Counted from the first letter of the stretch, positions 44,281 through 58,436 are shown. The stretch: 64,000 nucleotides of DNA from Lepisosteus oculatus (GCF_040954835.1 NC_090718.1:16073532-16137531); one strand, 5' to 3'. Notes: generated by a model from the letters alone, not told the origin. Numbers and translations are program-made.

Positions 44281-47200
44281 AATGTGATCATGTACTACAG
44301 CTTAAACACTGAGCCAGGTGACGTTTGATTCTAAAAGATTTCTCTATCATTTCAGCGGCGCCTTGTCTGCGGCAGCCCGGCAGCTCCTCCTCCCTTCCAG
44401 CTGAGACTCTTCCCTCTCCAGAGGTGGGTTAGTGCTCTCAGGTCATCTTCTCTCACACAGCTGTGGGGCAGAAACGCTACTTCCACTGGGCAGAGAGCAG
44501 ACGGGCAGTGGGAAGGGCAGCCCTGTGTTTGGGGATCAGGGCTGTCCCTGCTGAGGGATGCTTTCAGAGCCAAAGCAACTGGCTGGGTTATGAACTTTAT
44601 GGTGTGATCCAAATATGACATACAAAGACAGAGAATGAGAAAGAAATAGTATTGCATGTATCTAATCAAAATAGTCTCTTTCAGACAAAACAAATATTGA
44701 ACAATAACTTAGTTGCAACACACTGCACTACACTTTCTTCTAGGCTGACATTACTGATAGTTTGTGCTGTCTTCCTTTCAGTCTGCAGGGTGTGCATCTT
44801 TTTCCTCTGCTTCCTACACGAGGAATCAGTTTCTCCTGCCCTGGTTTCACTCCTTTATATCTCACAATCTTCTGCAGCTCCTGGAGGCTGACGACATGTT
44901 TGCTGTTTCTGAAAAATTGCTGACTGGCTCATCAGCACAATTGCTGATTCAAAATCCTTTACTCACATGTTGCCTTAGCCTCTGTATCACAGAGATGTGT
45001 GCTTTTCTGGGTTGGGTAGATCGATAGTGTGCTTTTGCTCAGTTGCTCTGCTCAATGCGTGGTCTTTTAACTCCGGCTGGGTACGAGCACCTCACTCTCC
45101 ACACGGCTTTCCAAGGCTCTGTCATCGTGTGTGAGGATGTTGTGTAGCTCGTGAAACAGTTCCCCCATTTGAGCCCTGGATTTACTGGGTACTTGAATAC
45201 CTGAATCTTGCCATCAGTCCTGATCACCTTGTTTTTGTTCTGCAAGGACAAGGCACCTCCCCAGCACTGAACACAAACTGATACTGGCGGGTTGATTGTG
45301 TTGTGGTGTGAGTTTGTGTCTGTGGGGGTGAGGTGTCCCCTGCAGCGTGAACAAACATGCAGACTCCACACAGACAGCAGCCCTGGAATCAAACCCAGGG
45401 CCCCGGTGCTATGAGGCAGCGATGCTAACCACTGTGCCGCAGTGTTGCCCCCTTTGAAAATGTCTGACTTCCGTTTAATTTGAGGTCACAAGCTTATAAA
45501 TGGTCTCACAACGTTTGTCTCATCTCAGGTTTCTCTGACCAGTCCCAAGGACCTGTAGTCACTGACAGCTTCTGCAGTCTGACGGTTCATTTCAGTAGGC
45601 TGGAGGGATGGCGCAATTATCCTCAAATCAGTGAGTATTGTTTTGCTCTTGTAACATGAAACATCAAAGAGAAGTCAACAGACTATTCCGTGAAACTGTT
45701 CAGACTGGCCCGTGGTGATTTTCTGGGTCCTTTAGTAAGCTGTCCGGGACTGTGTCATCGACACACTTTGTGAGAAGCCAGTCTATGTGTTTGCTCTTGT
45801 GATCATTCGTGAACGAATGTAAGAGAGTGTAAGAAAGGGAGAAGATTCGGCCCTGGAGTGATCCATTTTCTATTTAACAACCTCAAACTGCAGGAGAGAA
45901 ATGCTTCATTTCTAAGATGGAAATATAATCAGAAAGTATAATTAGCCATTTGTGTATATCATGTCAAAAAATGTTTTATATTTAAAAAGAATTTAGTAGA
46001 GACATTTGCTTAATAAGGCAGTAGAATAAATGTTGTGATGCTGGTGTGATGGTGCTCTCCAACAAACTGATACAAATGGACAGAGAGACAAAGTGAGAAA
46101 GAAAATGTGTACATAACAGACATGTATGCAGAATACAATACAGTGCTGTAAAGTACAGTACCCTAGAGTGAAGATGGAAATCATTCATTCTGGTGCAGAA
46201 GAAATGAATCTGCTCTCAATGGTTTTCCTGTACAATTGGATCACGTTGTGAATTCTACATAATTCACAGAAAACAAAATAAACAACTCATTCACTCCCCT
46301 GCTGTCCGTGACCCAGAGCTCAGTAATCATTTCATTACTGAAGATCATGCAGTTTTTAATGCTTTTCATTTGAACATCCTACTTGTTAATATTTCCTCTT
46401 AGATGAGAATATTCTCTTCGGCGTGTCTTTACAACTCTTCTCTTATTGCTCCTCTTGTCAGTAATCCGGTGTGAAAGCTGTCTCTGTCGGAATCAATGTC
46501 TTACCTCTCCGTCTTGTGTTTCAGGTCTCCTCTGGCTGCTGACCCTGCCGTCAGGACAGAACACATCCCGCACTGACCACACTGCTGGGTTTACTGTACG
46601 TGACAATAAAGAGCTTGAGCAACACATCTAATGTGATCTCTGCACGCTTCCCGAGGAGGGTCCAGCAACGTTCTATATAGTGCACATCACCATCGGGATG
46701 AAAAACAAAAATCCCCAGTGGGAGTCCAGTCTTTCCCTGCTACGCAAATTGCTTTTCGTTAGGTGAAGTCGCAAGTTCTTATTGGAGAATGTTGTACAGT
46801 TTCTTAATGCAATAGGGCGAGTAAGACTGAAGTTGTTGGCCGATCAGTGGAACGAAACTGAAAAAAGCTCCTTGAAACTGTGATTCATACACTTATACAC
46901 TGGCTCAGCATGGTGCTCACCTGCTGTCCTTGGGTGTCTGCTGAAATTTGATTTTTTTTCAGGAGCACTGTGACCCAGAGCTCAATAATCATTTCAGCTA
47001 CTGAAGATCATTCAGTTTTTAATGCTTTTCATTTGAACATCCTACTTGTTAGTATTTCCTCTTAGGTGAGAATACTCTGGTACTTTTCTGGGTCTTAGTT
47101 GAGTGAGCTTTATTAGAATAATTGAACAATACTTTCACCTCCACATAACACTCATAGATTTTTCAAGGGTTAAATATGGGAGCCACGTTTCTTACATGTT

Positions 47201-50200
47201 TCCTTTTGTAAGTTGATTCACAAAGCTTTCACCGCCTCCACTCCAGTGAATCACTTTGTTTAGCAAGTGATCAGGTGGAACAGTTTAATTTCTTCCTGCA
47301 AATAATGCCTTTTCCTTTTTCATCCCATTCAAGTCTCCGTCCTAGTTAGAGTCATTGTGATGTAGAACGGCAGTGGTCCAGTTGAAAGGTTCAAGGTTTC
47401 ACTGTGTTTTAGAGTGCAGATAAAGAAGATAATAGGAGAGGAAACCGGAAAAGCCGTGACTCTGTCATTCCATTCAATTCAATTTATTTTCATATAGCAC
47501 CTTTCACAACAAGGTTGCCCCAAGGCGCTTAACAATGCAGGTAAATATACATTTTGTGAATACAGAACTGAAGACAATGGAGGAAAGGAACCAAAGACTC
47601 AGTAAGGAGAATAAAATCCTCTAGGGGTCCAAGGTCAACTGGCTGCCCAACCCCTTTGGGCATGCTAACATTATATCATTAAAAAAAAAGAAAGAAATGA
47701 ATGCGGGTATTAATCCATCCATCCATCACGTCGTCTGTATGTCAGTACCCCACGCAGGTCTCTGCAGACCAGCAGAATCCTCCTAAACGACAGCTGTATC
47801 CATGATGCCCCTCTTGGATCCATGGCACTGATGCAGCATTCAACTCACATGGTGCCCAGCCCATGACAGACAGTATTTCTCCTCTGCAGGATCCCTGCGA
47901 GGCAGGACAGGTGCCTGACCTCTGAGAGCCTTGTAAGTAAGTAGAAGGAGTTTGAAGTCCGCCCTGTACCTGAGAGGAAGCCAATGAAGAGAGAGAAGTA
48001 TGGGGGTTATGTGGTCATTCTTTCTGCTCCAAGTAACAATTCTAGCTGCTGCATTCTGTAAGTATTCAAACTCTTTGCTGTGACAAATCTAACGTACTTT
48101 AGGCAGACAAAACGACCTTAAAAAGCCACATGATTTTTAAGTAGTCTGTCTGTGTGTAGTAACAGTGGTTCACATTATTTCAGAACGTATACTCCCGTCT
48201 CTGTAACTTTCCTCAGTCAGCTAGTGAACATTCTGTATTTACACCACGAATGCACTACTTTGTCTCGCGCGCGGTCACACTGGCCGTCCACAGGCACGGG
48301 CAGGAGCAGGGAACACGAGGCCGCTCTGTAGTGCCCCTTTGCTCAACAGCCCTGAGCCAAAGGACCCAGTGATAAAGCTGAAAATCTGGCAAGTCCCCCA
48401 GTCTCCCTGGGGCGCTGAAGAGGATTTCATCTGATGCTGAGGTTCCTGTAACTCAACACAAAATTGAACACAGCGAGTTATGAGTTTGTGAAGAAGTGAC
48501 AGCGGAACAATGTCAAACAGGAAGTTAACCTACAGGAAAGAATGAATTGAATCTCTGATATTCAAGCACGCAGTGTGACGTCCACTGTCTATTCAAATCT
48601 ACTCTGCAAGTCTTACAATTCTTTTTCATACACCGTCTCCTGGTTATTGTTTTGTGAGTGCTTGAACTGTTTCTCAGCAGAAATAAGACCAATAACTAAC
48701 TGCTTCAGGATGCACACTATCGTCGATGAAACCTGTGGTGTAAGCAAGCAAAAAGAGACAGATCCTTCTAAAACACAGAGGCCATCGGGAGGGCAGAAAC
48801 ACTCTGCAACAGGTAGGAGCTGTGGAGCCGTGATTCCCCCGAGCCAGAGCCCTCGTCCTCCCTCGACAGCGAACTGAGCTCCAGCGACTGGAGCAGCTAC
48901 CTGCCGTCGTGGGACCTCCTGCAGATTGGGAACGGGTAAGGCAATTCGACACGAGCCCACTCCTCTTCCCACTGCTTACACCCCTATAACAAATAGTTTC
49001 AGGGTATTCAAGTACAGGATAAAGAGATGACAGGTGTTCCCAATTGGCTGAGGATACAACTCTCTCTCTGAGAAAGCACACAGAGGTGGACAAAGCAATT
49101 AAATGCGTTTACAAGTCATTTCCTCGGTTTCTGGTCTTTCTTTACATATCAGAAAAGTGAACCGGTGGCTGTTGGAAAGTGTCTGCTCCGTACGTAATAT
49201 ACATGTAAAAGATGTGATTAAATATCTTGGTATTAAGATTTTCAAAAAGGTGATTTTGTGATTTGATGTTCTCTACTTTAGTAAAATAAAAAAAAAACTT
49301 TATTCATGGTTGCTATTTGTCAAACACGGGCAGAAGGAGGCCTAAATGCTATAGGGTTTAGAGCATCTAATACCGATACTGACAGTATTATTTACAAAAT
49401 TAAGCAAAGTAGGTGATGTATGTTGCCCTAATTTAATCATTCAGGAACTAGGTATTGATGCTTTTAAGAAACTAACAGTAGCCCATCAGAAACTATGGAA
49501 GAATTTACATCCTTTATTAGACTACAAGGAAAACAATTTAGTTATACTTGTACCAATAAATACTTCAGATCCCTCTCGCAATCTCACAATATCTTGTCAA
49601 ACTATTTTGGAGCACCTCTTTGGGGAAAGTGAGTGGAATCAAACATGACTATTGTCAAACAGATTTTGTATGAATAATAAGGTTAAGGCGTCAGTACAAA
49701 ATTGTACATTGAATCGACCCGGTAAAGATACACAGTGTGCATAGATTTAAAAGTAATATAGATGATAATTGTCTATCTCAAAGCAGCCCAGAAACCTTAC
49801 GTTTGTTTTTGTTTTGTTCTGTTGTTAAAACACTCTGAACAGATCGGCAAAATGGTGTAAAGAAGGCTTCTAATTCTGACATTTCCTGTAGACAAATTGA
49901 TGTTATTTTACTGCTCAATACTGCTGAACCGAATCTAAAATATAATGTATCATTGGCTTAATCATTATACTCGCTCGTTATTAGATGTAGAAATAGCCTA
50001 AAGATGAGAAATAATCGAAAATTGAATAATTAGACCGTATGTCGTAGTAGCAGATTGTACTTCTCGCCTACTTGATGTGGTCGAGCAACTCCACAATCGC
50101 CATACAATCCGTCCGTTCTCATGCTCTGACTTTCAGGTTGGGCAGTGGACTGGATTCCAGGGCAAACTCGTTCTTGTTTGATTATCCGTGTGAAATCTCG

Positions 50201-50405
50201 CCCAATATAACAGGTAAGCTCATGCACTGAAATGATGCGCTTCCAAATTAAAGCGACACGCATTTGAATAATTCAAAATACACACGAGGGAACGTCTCCA
50301 AACCATGTCTAAGTATCACAACATGAAAGCTGTGCGTACCTTATCTTTATTTGACTGTATAATGTACTCCGGTGATCTGTAACGTAGTCTTGCGTGCATC
50401 GTAAA

Positions 50406-50717
50406 GGATCCGGACTTCCGGCTACGGAAAACCCGGAGTGGATCGGCCTTCCACCGGATCCGGACTTCCGGCTACGGAAAACCCGGAGTGGATCGGCCTT
50501 CCACCGGATCCGGACTTCCGGCTACGGAAAACCCGGAGTGGATCGGCCTTCCACCGGATCCGGACTGCCGGCTACGGAAAACCCGGAGTGGATCGGCCGT
50601 TCCACTGGATCCGGACTGCCGGCTACGGAAAACCCGGAGTGGATCGGCCTTCCACTGGATCCGGACTGCCGGCTACGGAAAACCCGGAGTGGATTGGCCT
50701 TCTACTGGATCCGGACT
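50406..50717 (+). repeat. 50-bp CpG-rich minisatellite, 6 monomers (unit 3)
   Basis: Three ACTTCCGG monomers are followed by three ACTGCCGG monomers, keeping the same polarity as the longer arrays. Confidence 0.92.
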
Positions 50718-51754
50718 GTGAGCAGCTTTTGTCCAATCGGCGCTGAGATTTCAGCAGGAGGCGGGAGACAGGCTCTTGTCCAGTCACACAGCTTCAGTCC
50801 CGGGACTTTTCCGAATTCCGGCGGGCGGTGACACTTCCGAGAAATGTCCACTGGGTGGCGACAGAGATACACGGAGCTGAGTCTCAAAGCGCTATCGGAA
50901 AGAAATACATTTGTTACGTTTTAATCCCATTGAAAAGGAAGATGAAAATATCGTTTGTATTTTAAAACATTATTATACTAGCGCAACATAATTATTAAGG
51001 GAATGGTGTGAGAGGAGACTGTGTTTGAACAGTTTAAGACGGATGTAAAGACATTTTATTTCAGAATGTCTTTCTGAAATGTGTCTGTTTCTGTGTTGTA
51101 AGAACGTTGAAGCATGGACGGGCCTTATCTGCATTTACCTTGTTGAATCTTTTTTTCCATAAAATGTACATGTATTATTGCATGTACCCTGACAATACGA
51201 CTGCTACGTTACGTTTTCTTGTAGTTTTTGGTCTCATAAAAAATACAAAAGTATGAGTCGATGACGTCAAAATGGTGTCGCCCACAGGGCTTATGGGTAA
51301 TGTAGTCTCTGTAGTTCACTGGGCTTCCCTGCCCATGTGTTTCGCTGATTTCATTGAACATTAGAATGAATTATATTAATACAATTTCAGCGTATTTATC
51401 GTGTCTTGTATTTCTTTGTCTCTCTTATGTGTTCCCTTGTGTGTATGTTTTCTTGTATTTCACTTGTCTGCGGCGCTGGTTAATCGACTTGGCACATAAA
51501 GCAAACCCACTGTCCTCGTGTTTCTTAGCTCCCGTCTTGTTTGCAAACTTTTCTCCTGTGTTTATTTTACTTTGTCAATAAAACGTGGTTGCCGGGGAAA
51601 CGGTGCTGCAGAAGTTGTTGCGAGCTGACCTCTAGGAGGTAAACAGTCGGCTTTTGTAATCTAATCAGCGAGCAAAGCAGAAACGTTAGTCTAAAAAGCG
51701 CTGGCTGAGTATTTTGTGGACATTATGCAGAAGAAAAGGAAGAAAAGGTGAGTC

Positions 51755-52280
51755 GCAGGCTGTCGGTAAATATCAGCGCTGGACACCAGCCTCACACCGC
51801 TGGGCTCACTGCACCATGAGCGAGTCCGTCGGCGCCTCCGCCTGCTGGGGTGTGTTACTGCAGGAGTGAGGAGTCTCCGGTCTGCATGTGGAGGTGAGAG
51901 ACGGCGGCGCAGTGGGTGGCAGCGCTGGGAGCCTGGATTTAGTTCCTGGGGTGCTGTCTGTGTGGAGTTTGCATGCTCTGCTTATGTTCTCGTGGCTCCA
52001 GTTTTCTGGGGTGCAAAATTCTGTTTATTTCACAAGACGGACCCGGGCAGCAGCATGTGTCTGCAGCGCTCATCCTGCCTGGATGTTTGCAAACTTTTCT
52101 CCTGTGTTTATTTTACTTTGTTAAATAAAACGTGGTTGCTGGGGAAACGGTGCTGCAGAAGTTGTTGCGATCTGACCTCCGGGAGGGAGACAGCTGGCAA
52201 AGCCGAAACTTTAGTCTAAAAGGCGCTGGCTGGAGTAGTTTGTGGACATTTTGCGGAAGAAAAGGAAGAAGCGGTGAGTC
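51755..52280 (+). repeat. Extra half-cassette (about 526 bp), unit 3
   Basis: Same extra segment as unit 2, about 17 bp shorter because of a small deletion near 51875. Its presence in units 2 and 3 but not 1 conflicts with the otherwise close pairing of units 1 and 2. Confidence 0.8.
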
Positions 52281-53683
52281 GCAGGCTGTGTGACAGGACT
52301 GTCGGGGAAATGTAAGCGCTGGGCTGAGCGAGTCCGTCGGCGCCTCCTCCTGCAGGAGTGAGGAGTCTCCGGTCTCCGGTCGCGTCCTGATCTGCATGTG
52401 GAGGTGAAAGGCTGAGAGACGGCGCACATGCTCTGCACATGTTCTCATGTGTCTGGTTTCCTGGAGTGCTGTCTGTGTGGAGTTTGCATGCTCTGCTCAT
52501 GTTCTCAAGGGTTTCCTGCCGCTTCTGCAGTCCAGTGTTGGTGAGTCTGTCGGGTTGATTGTGTTGTGGTGTGAGTGTGCCCTAAAGGGGTTTTAATAGT
52601 ATGGGGTTTGTGTGTTCACTTGTATGCAGACCACTGGAGAGACCGGTTGTTTTTTGCCAGGCAGACTAATGGCTGCATATTCAATTCCAGCTACTGATGT
52701 TGCCAAACCAGCAAGTGGGACAGTGTTTGAAAACCCTTTCAATGAAAGGTTTGTAGAACAGTGTTGCTATTGTTCTGTTTAATTCGAGGTCACCAAGCTT
52801 ATAAATGGTCTCACAACGTTTGTCTCTTTTCAGGTTTCTCCGACCTGGAGAGTGAACAAAGAAGTGATAAGGGCCCATAACACCTAAGCTCGGCACTCTC
52901 ACACTCTTCAGCCACACGAGCTTCCTCCTGGTAAAATACTGGGCAAGCCCCTTTCTGACAGGGACAGTGGAAAACCCCCTGAGGGAGATGGGCTGAGGGG
53001 AGGAATAAAACCATCTGAGCCGGAACGGAGCGCGCTCCCGATTCCCACCAGACCCGGGAGACGACACAGGCAGCACAAGGGAAGCTACTGAGCGCGAGTT
53101 CGCGGAGGCAAGGACCGATTGACGACCACGGGAGACAGTGGCATCGGAACAGAGGTACTGTACAGAGACTTTTAATACCTGAAGGCAAGGAGCGAGAAAC
53201 CGGCCCGGCTAGCCGCTCCAAACTGAGGGGAATGGAATACAGTTCACGGGAGGATTTCTAGTGGAACCTGAACGGAGTCTGGGGAAATGGGACCGGCCTC
53301 TCGTTCACTGGGGCCATCAAAGACTTTACAGGTACGAAGAAGAATCGTTCGAGTGGCCACTCTTCGGTACTTGACAGAAAAGACTGCCGTCCCTCTGGAT
53401 TCATTATGACCCTTGGAAGGACCTTTTGTTGCTGCTGTTTTCGTTGTGTCTTTGGCTGATGGTGAATGTGGATAGAAAATAAAAAGGTCACTTATACGAT
53501 ACACATGCTTGTCGCTGGTCTGTGTGGGCATTGGTGGATCTGGGAGATCAACAGAACCTGTGGTAATGGAGAGGGGCCCTAGCACCCTGTTTGCATTGCA
53601 TGTCATATATGAGGCAGGAAATAATTGTTGTTTGAGGGGTCACCTCACTGTGACACGAACGTGTTGGGAAGACGCGCCAGTTC

Positions 53684-54401
53684 TGACGTTAGTGCGACGG
53701 GTCTGTAGGCATTAAGGCAGGTTCTTGTGTCCTTTTTTGGAACAGGAACAATAACAGAAGATTTGAAGCAGTCTGGCACTGTGCACTGGGACAATGATTG
53801 CTTAAAAACGTCTGTAAAGATTGGAGCGAGTTGGCCAGCACAGGGCTGTAGTGTGGCTGGAGATACACAGTCAGGTCCTGCTGCCTTTTTACAGTTTTGC
53901 TTTTTGAATAGCCTTAACACATCCTGTTCTTTGCTTCACAGGGCATTCTCAAGACTTGTTAACGGCGTCAAGTCTTCGTGAGAGATTGAGTGTGAGTGGG
54001 TGTGGCACTCCAGTTGAGTGGGGGACAATAGCTCATCCCCAGGATGTGAATTATTTGGACGAGTTGCGAGACTGCCATGGACAAGGTCGTTGGAGATCCT
54101 TTGTGTTTCAGGCCTGCTGTAAAATGTGTTATCTGGTAGAGATGTATCTGAGGGGATTTTCTTTTGTAATTGGTAACAGTTTGGAGACCTTTCCAGACAG
54201 ATAAACAGTCTTTGTTAGCAAACAGTTGTTCCAGCTGTGGACAGGAGGGGAAACAAAAGGTAGAGAACACTATTTTTAGAGAAATGGTCCTAAAGGAACA
54301 AAGCATAGTGTAGGATGCCACTAGCTTAAGTCTTAACAGCACTGCATGAGAGGAGACTCCAGTGTCTATTTGGGATCCTCAGAAAGGTCAAAAGGTTGCA
54401 A
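53684..54401 (-). mobile_element. LINE A fragment (unit 3/4 boundary)
   Basis: Same LINE piece. Two small deletions (10 bp near 54141 and 7 bp near 54371) shorten the linker compared with units 1 and 2. The RT blocks at 53684-53920 match the unit-3 version. Confidence 0.83.
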
Positions 54402-54532
54402 ACAGATAGGAGACTGGTTACATGCCTGAAGCTTAGCTAGAGGAACATAACAGTGCTGGAATTCTGAGAGGGGAGGTTATCAGAGCCTAATGTTATTGCG
54501 AAAAATGGCAACTAGGTATAGACGGTCTGCTG

Positions 54533-55112
54533 AATAATAATAATAATAATTGCTTACACTTATATAGCGCTTTTCTGGACACTCCACTCAAAGCACTTTA
54601 CAGGTAATGGGGACTCCCCTCCACTACCACCAATGTGCAGCATCCACCTGGATGATGCGACGGCAGCCATAGTGCGCCAGAACGCTCACCACACATCAGC
54701 TATCAGTGGGGAGGAGAGCAGAGTAATGTAGCCAATTCATAGAAGGGGATTATTTTGAGGCCATGATTGGTAAGGGCCAATTGGAAATTTGGCCAGGATG
54801 CCGGGGTTACACCCCTACTCTTTTCGAGAAGCACCCTGGGATTTTTAATGACCACAGAGAGTCAGGACCTCGCTGTTACATCTCATCCGAAGGACGGCGC
54901 CTGTTTACAGTATAGTGTCCCCATCACTATACTGGGGCATTAGGACCCACATGGACCACAGGGTGAGCACCCCCTGCTGGCCCCACTAACACCTCTTCCA
55001 GCAGCAACCTTAGTTTTTCCCAGGAGGTCTCCCATCCAGGTACTGACCAGGCTCACACCTGCTTAGCTTCAGTGGGTTGCCAGTTGTGAGTTGCAGGGTG
55101 ATATGGCTGCTG
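54533..55112 (-). mobile_element. 5S rRNA-derived SINE, unit 4
   Basis: Same element with a shorter (TTA)n tail and without the 24-bp duplication, so it keeps the presumably older form of that stretch. The CTCF-like motif lies near 54966-54982. The 5S-like A- and C-box blocks are intact. Confidence 0.85.
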
Positions 55113-55370
55113 ACTGTCTGTCCTGTGAATTGTTAAGGGTTTCATGTATTTGTGTGTCCAAGTAGTCCGGACTGCTGTGCTATGTGTTGTTTGTCTTTTG
55201 AATTTTCTGTTTTGCACCTATTGTATCCATAGTGGTATGGGCCAAATCCAATTTAAAGGGTGTTGTGAGCACTGGGGTTTGTTGGGAGTGGTGAGTTAGG
55301 AGTCTGGAAATGAGAGCAAGGTGCGAGTGGATATGATAAAAAGATTGTTCCTTTATTTTGTTTCTGATAC

Positions 55371-55880
55371 CTGGTGAAGAGACGCAGTGAGTGTTTGTGT
55401 GGCCAGCTGCGTCAACTTCAATAAAACTGGCCTTTTGGTTTGTTTGAGTGCTGACTTGCTATGGTGTATTTTTTCTCTCTGTGAACAACAGGTCCTACGG
55501 CCAACACTACCCACACAGGAGGTGTGTGCGTGACAGCTCCTCAGCTGAAGCAGGAGTCCAAGTGTGCACAGATTTCTTGTTGGGGTTTGTTGTTTGAAGT
55601 TTCTGTTTGTATGTAGGAAGCAATTGTGCCATCGCGTGGTCCGAGTTATAGCACGGGACGAGAGCTCCCGAAGAGCGCCTGCCTCCTGCCCGATTCGACG
55701 TCTAAAATCATCACAGAACGAGAGGAGCCAACAGGAATGCAAGTCTCTTCTGGTGAGGAGCCTCCGACACAGCCCCCAGTACTGGGTGTGCAGAAAGAAT
55801 CCTGTTCTACAGTTGTGGTGCGAAATGGCCTCCAGTCCTTGTCAAATGCTGGGTTTCTCTGGACTGCAGTCCCCTCCGCA
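55371..55880. repeat. Internal duplicated block D1, unit 4
   Basis: Counterpart of 1557-2064, intact up to the LINE B junction. Confidence 0.8.
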
Positions 55881-57367
55881 TTTGGATGATTGTGATTGGT
55901 GTTGCTGTAGGTGTGCTGTCCTGAGACTGACTGGTGTCAACACCAGCTGTACTCTGGGATCAGCAGGGCCTAGTGGTGGTATGAATTGTGGCCTCTGTTT
56001 CTCAGGTGTAACAAGTGTTTGATTACTCTGTGCTGTATGTGTCACGGACGTCCAAAGGGACTAACCGTAGGGAGCAGGAGAGCGGAAAAAGACCCATATG
56101 CGTAGCGGCGAGACGGGAAAAGGCCCGGGCTCATTAGTGCAAAGAGTTCAGGAATGCCGTATAGAAACCTATGCCCTCAGGGAGCGGACGTGGGGCGCCC
56201 TGGTGCTAGGCGGGTCTCAGGACATCCGAACAACAATGCTGAGCGAGGACAGAGTGCAAGACCCGGAAATATATAGCCCAAGGGAAAGAGAGGGACAGGA
56301 AGGACAGCAGACCGGAAACTAGGGACAGGACAGAGAAGGAGCGCCCTCTGGCTGCAGAGGGTGTGACAGTATGTTTATCAATAGTGGGTACTGGCCTAAT
56401 TCAGCCCTGCACTCGCTGTTAGCTGTTTTTCTCTGCGCAAGGCGGATGTTTCTACAGATTGATTAGAGTTTCTACAGAGTGTACTCCTGGTCTGTGAGGG
56501 GACCCCACACTTCACTGCCGTATAGGGCAATGGGTTGGATTACACTTTCAGATATTTGGAGCGAAATTCTTGTTGGTGGGTTGACATTGAAGAGCCTCCT
56601 TCTTATTGCGTAGAAAGCCCTGAGTGCCTTCTCCCTCAGTGCCTTTAGTGCCAGGTCAAAACTCCCAGAAGAGCTGATGGTGAGACCGAGATATGTGTAG
56701 CTGGATGTGTGCTCCAATGTGTTGTTGTTCAGTGTGAATTTGTACCTGTTTCCCTGAGGTCTGGCTTTCTCCTGGAAAACCATAACTCTGGTCTTGTCCA
56801 GATTGACTGGCAGTGCCCAGGTGTGACAGTCCTGCTCCAGCAATGCCAGGCTCTGCTGTTCTGGGTCCAGATGGGCTGGCAGTGCCCAGGTGTGAATGTG
56901 ATGGGATGTGTGGCGGTTTGGTAGGAAGCCAGTCTGACTCTAATGCAGGACATTGTGCTCAGTAAGGAGGGCCGGTTATCAGATATTCAAGTTACGACAG
57001 AGTTCCTTCCCCAGGTTACTGTTCACACTGAAGCTCCGGTACCTGTTGGGGTCGAGTCTGTCTCCATTCTTACAGACGGGCGTGATCAGTCCTTGATTCC
57101 AGGCCTCAGGGAAACAGCCGGCCGTCAGGACGAGGTTGGGGAGTTTGAGCAGGCTTTGCTGCAGGTCTGAGCTGCAGTTGGATCAAGCGTTGTTGACTGT
57201 GTCTTGGCTACAGGCCTTTTGTGGTCTGAGAGTTGTTTGTTTGTGTATGTGCTTATCTTCTTTAGGGTGTGCATGTAGTGTCTAACCATCTCACAGTATC
57301 TGAGGCGCAGTTCAGAGTGGTGTGGTGTTGTTTTAGTTCTGGTAGTTCTCTTCAGTTGTTTCTGCAC
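55881..57367 (-). mobile_element. LINE B RT fragment, unit 4
   Basis: Same arrangement as unit 1: spacer, RT fingers, palm deletion, thumb frame at 56472-56843, and the nested solo LTR at 56040-56368. Confidence 0.87.
56040..56368. mobile_element. Solo LTR (fossil), unit 4
   Basis: Same insertion, 329 bp, with GTATG at 56035-56039 and 56369-56373. Near identity with the unit 1 and 2 copies points to recent spread of the LTR-bearing unit within the array. Confidence 0.82.
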
Positions 57368-58255
57368 TCTGTATCAAACCATTTGATATTGTTTCTGAGT
57401 GTGTTTCATATGAATGTAGTCATTTTGATTTTAAGGCTAGTTTCTCAAAAACATGGTTTATAAATTTATGCCCGATTTGTTGGTTTGATTCAGAGCGTTT
57501 TGAAATGTAAGGGATCAAGTAATGGGTTTATTTGCTGCTGAAAAGAGAAGAAAGAAAAAAAAAAGAAATGAGACAATTAGCTTGTAATGAGTTTATAACA
57601 ACAGTAATTAGATTCCTGCAAGCACTCTTTTCATTGTCCAACAACTGAAAGCTTTTAGGTATAAAGGAAGGGTCCTCTAATATTTGATGTGTGAGATTGT
57701 CGTTCTATTGGAGATGTTAGTGAGTCTGAGGATTCGTGTTAATATGACAATACTGCTACTACTATTAATAATACAGCATGGCAAGACTTCTTTCAGTCAT
57801 TTCCCACCCCTCCACCTCAGTGAATCACACATGTTAAACTTCCATCTCGGGTTCCAGATCAGACATGAGCAATCCTATATTACAAATACTTAGCACCAGG
57901 CAATTTAACCAGACAATAATTTAAGCAATTATTCATTCAAGAGAAGCAGCAGGACGAGTAAAGTGCCCCTCTGATGGCCGGTCAGTGGAATTAAACTGGA
58001 AAATTTCTTAGAAATGATTTATTCTTACAATGATGTGCCAATGGCGCCGCTTGGTGGTCATTCAGCAAAATTTCACCGAAAGTTTTTTTTAATTAAAATA
58101 CCGTTAGTAATGTTCGTATTAATTAGTTATTTTAATTTTAAAAATATTTAAGCATTTTCAACAGCAAAGAATACATTTGCCTTGCAAACAAGAGTAATGA
58201 ATGAATGTATTGTACATGGATACAAAATACAAAATAAATACAATAAACCAAAAAT

Positions 58256-58436
58256 TAAAATGACGTTCAAAAGGCGCGAGTCGATGACGTCAGAAGGAAG
58301 TCGCCCACGGGGCGTATGGGTAATGTAGTTTCTGTAGTTCTCTGGCCCGCACTGCCCACGTGTTTCGGTGATTTGATTGAACATCAGAATTAATTATATT
58401 GTACCATTTCAGCGTGTTTGTCGTGTCATGGATTTC
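58256..58436 (+). promoter_or_regulatory. Promoter-like cassette P1, unit 4
   Basis: The CRE is at 58285-58292, and the ZNF143-like element and CACGTG (near 58358) follow as in unit 1. Confidence 0.55.

Larger units (their letters stand above)
36214..53853. repeat. Macrosatellite unit 3 (17,640 bp), the divergent member
   Basis: This is a third full copy. It lacks about 690 bp around the 5S-SINE (junction near 36889), the solo LTR (empty site at 37740), about 385 bp corresponding to unit-1 4855-5235 (junction near 40268), and 25 bp near 48338. It gains repeats: five instead of one 60-bp repeat in LINE B (38152-38510) and 27 monomers in the 59/60-bp array. Offsets from unit 1 are +36213 (start), +35521 (1375-2218), +35416 (near 4469), +35021 (near 6913), +35718 to +35722 (8378-10724), +35690 (near 12885), +35469 (near 15885) and +36025 (end). 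Confidence 0.96.
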
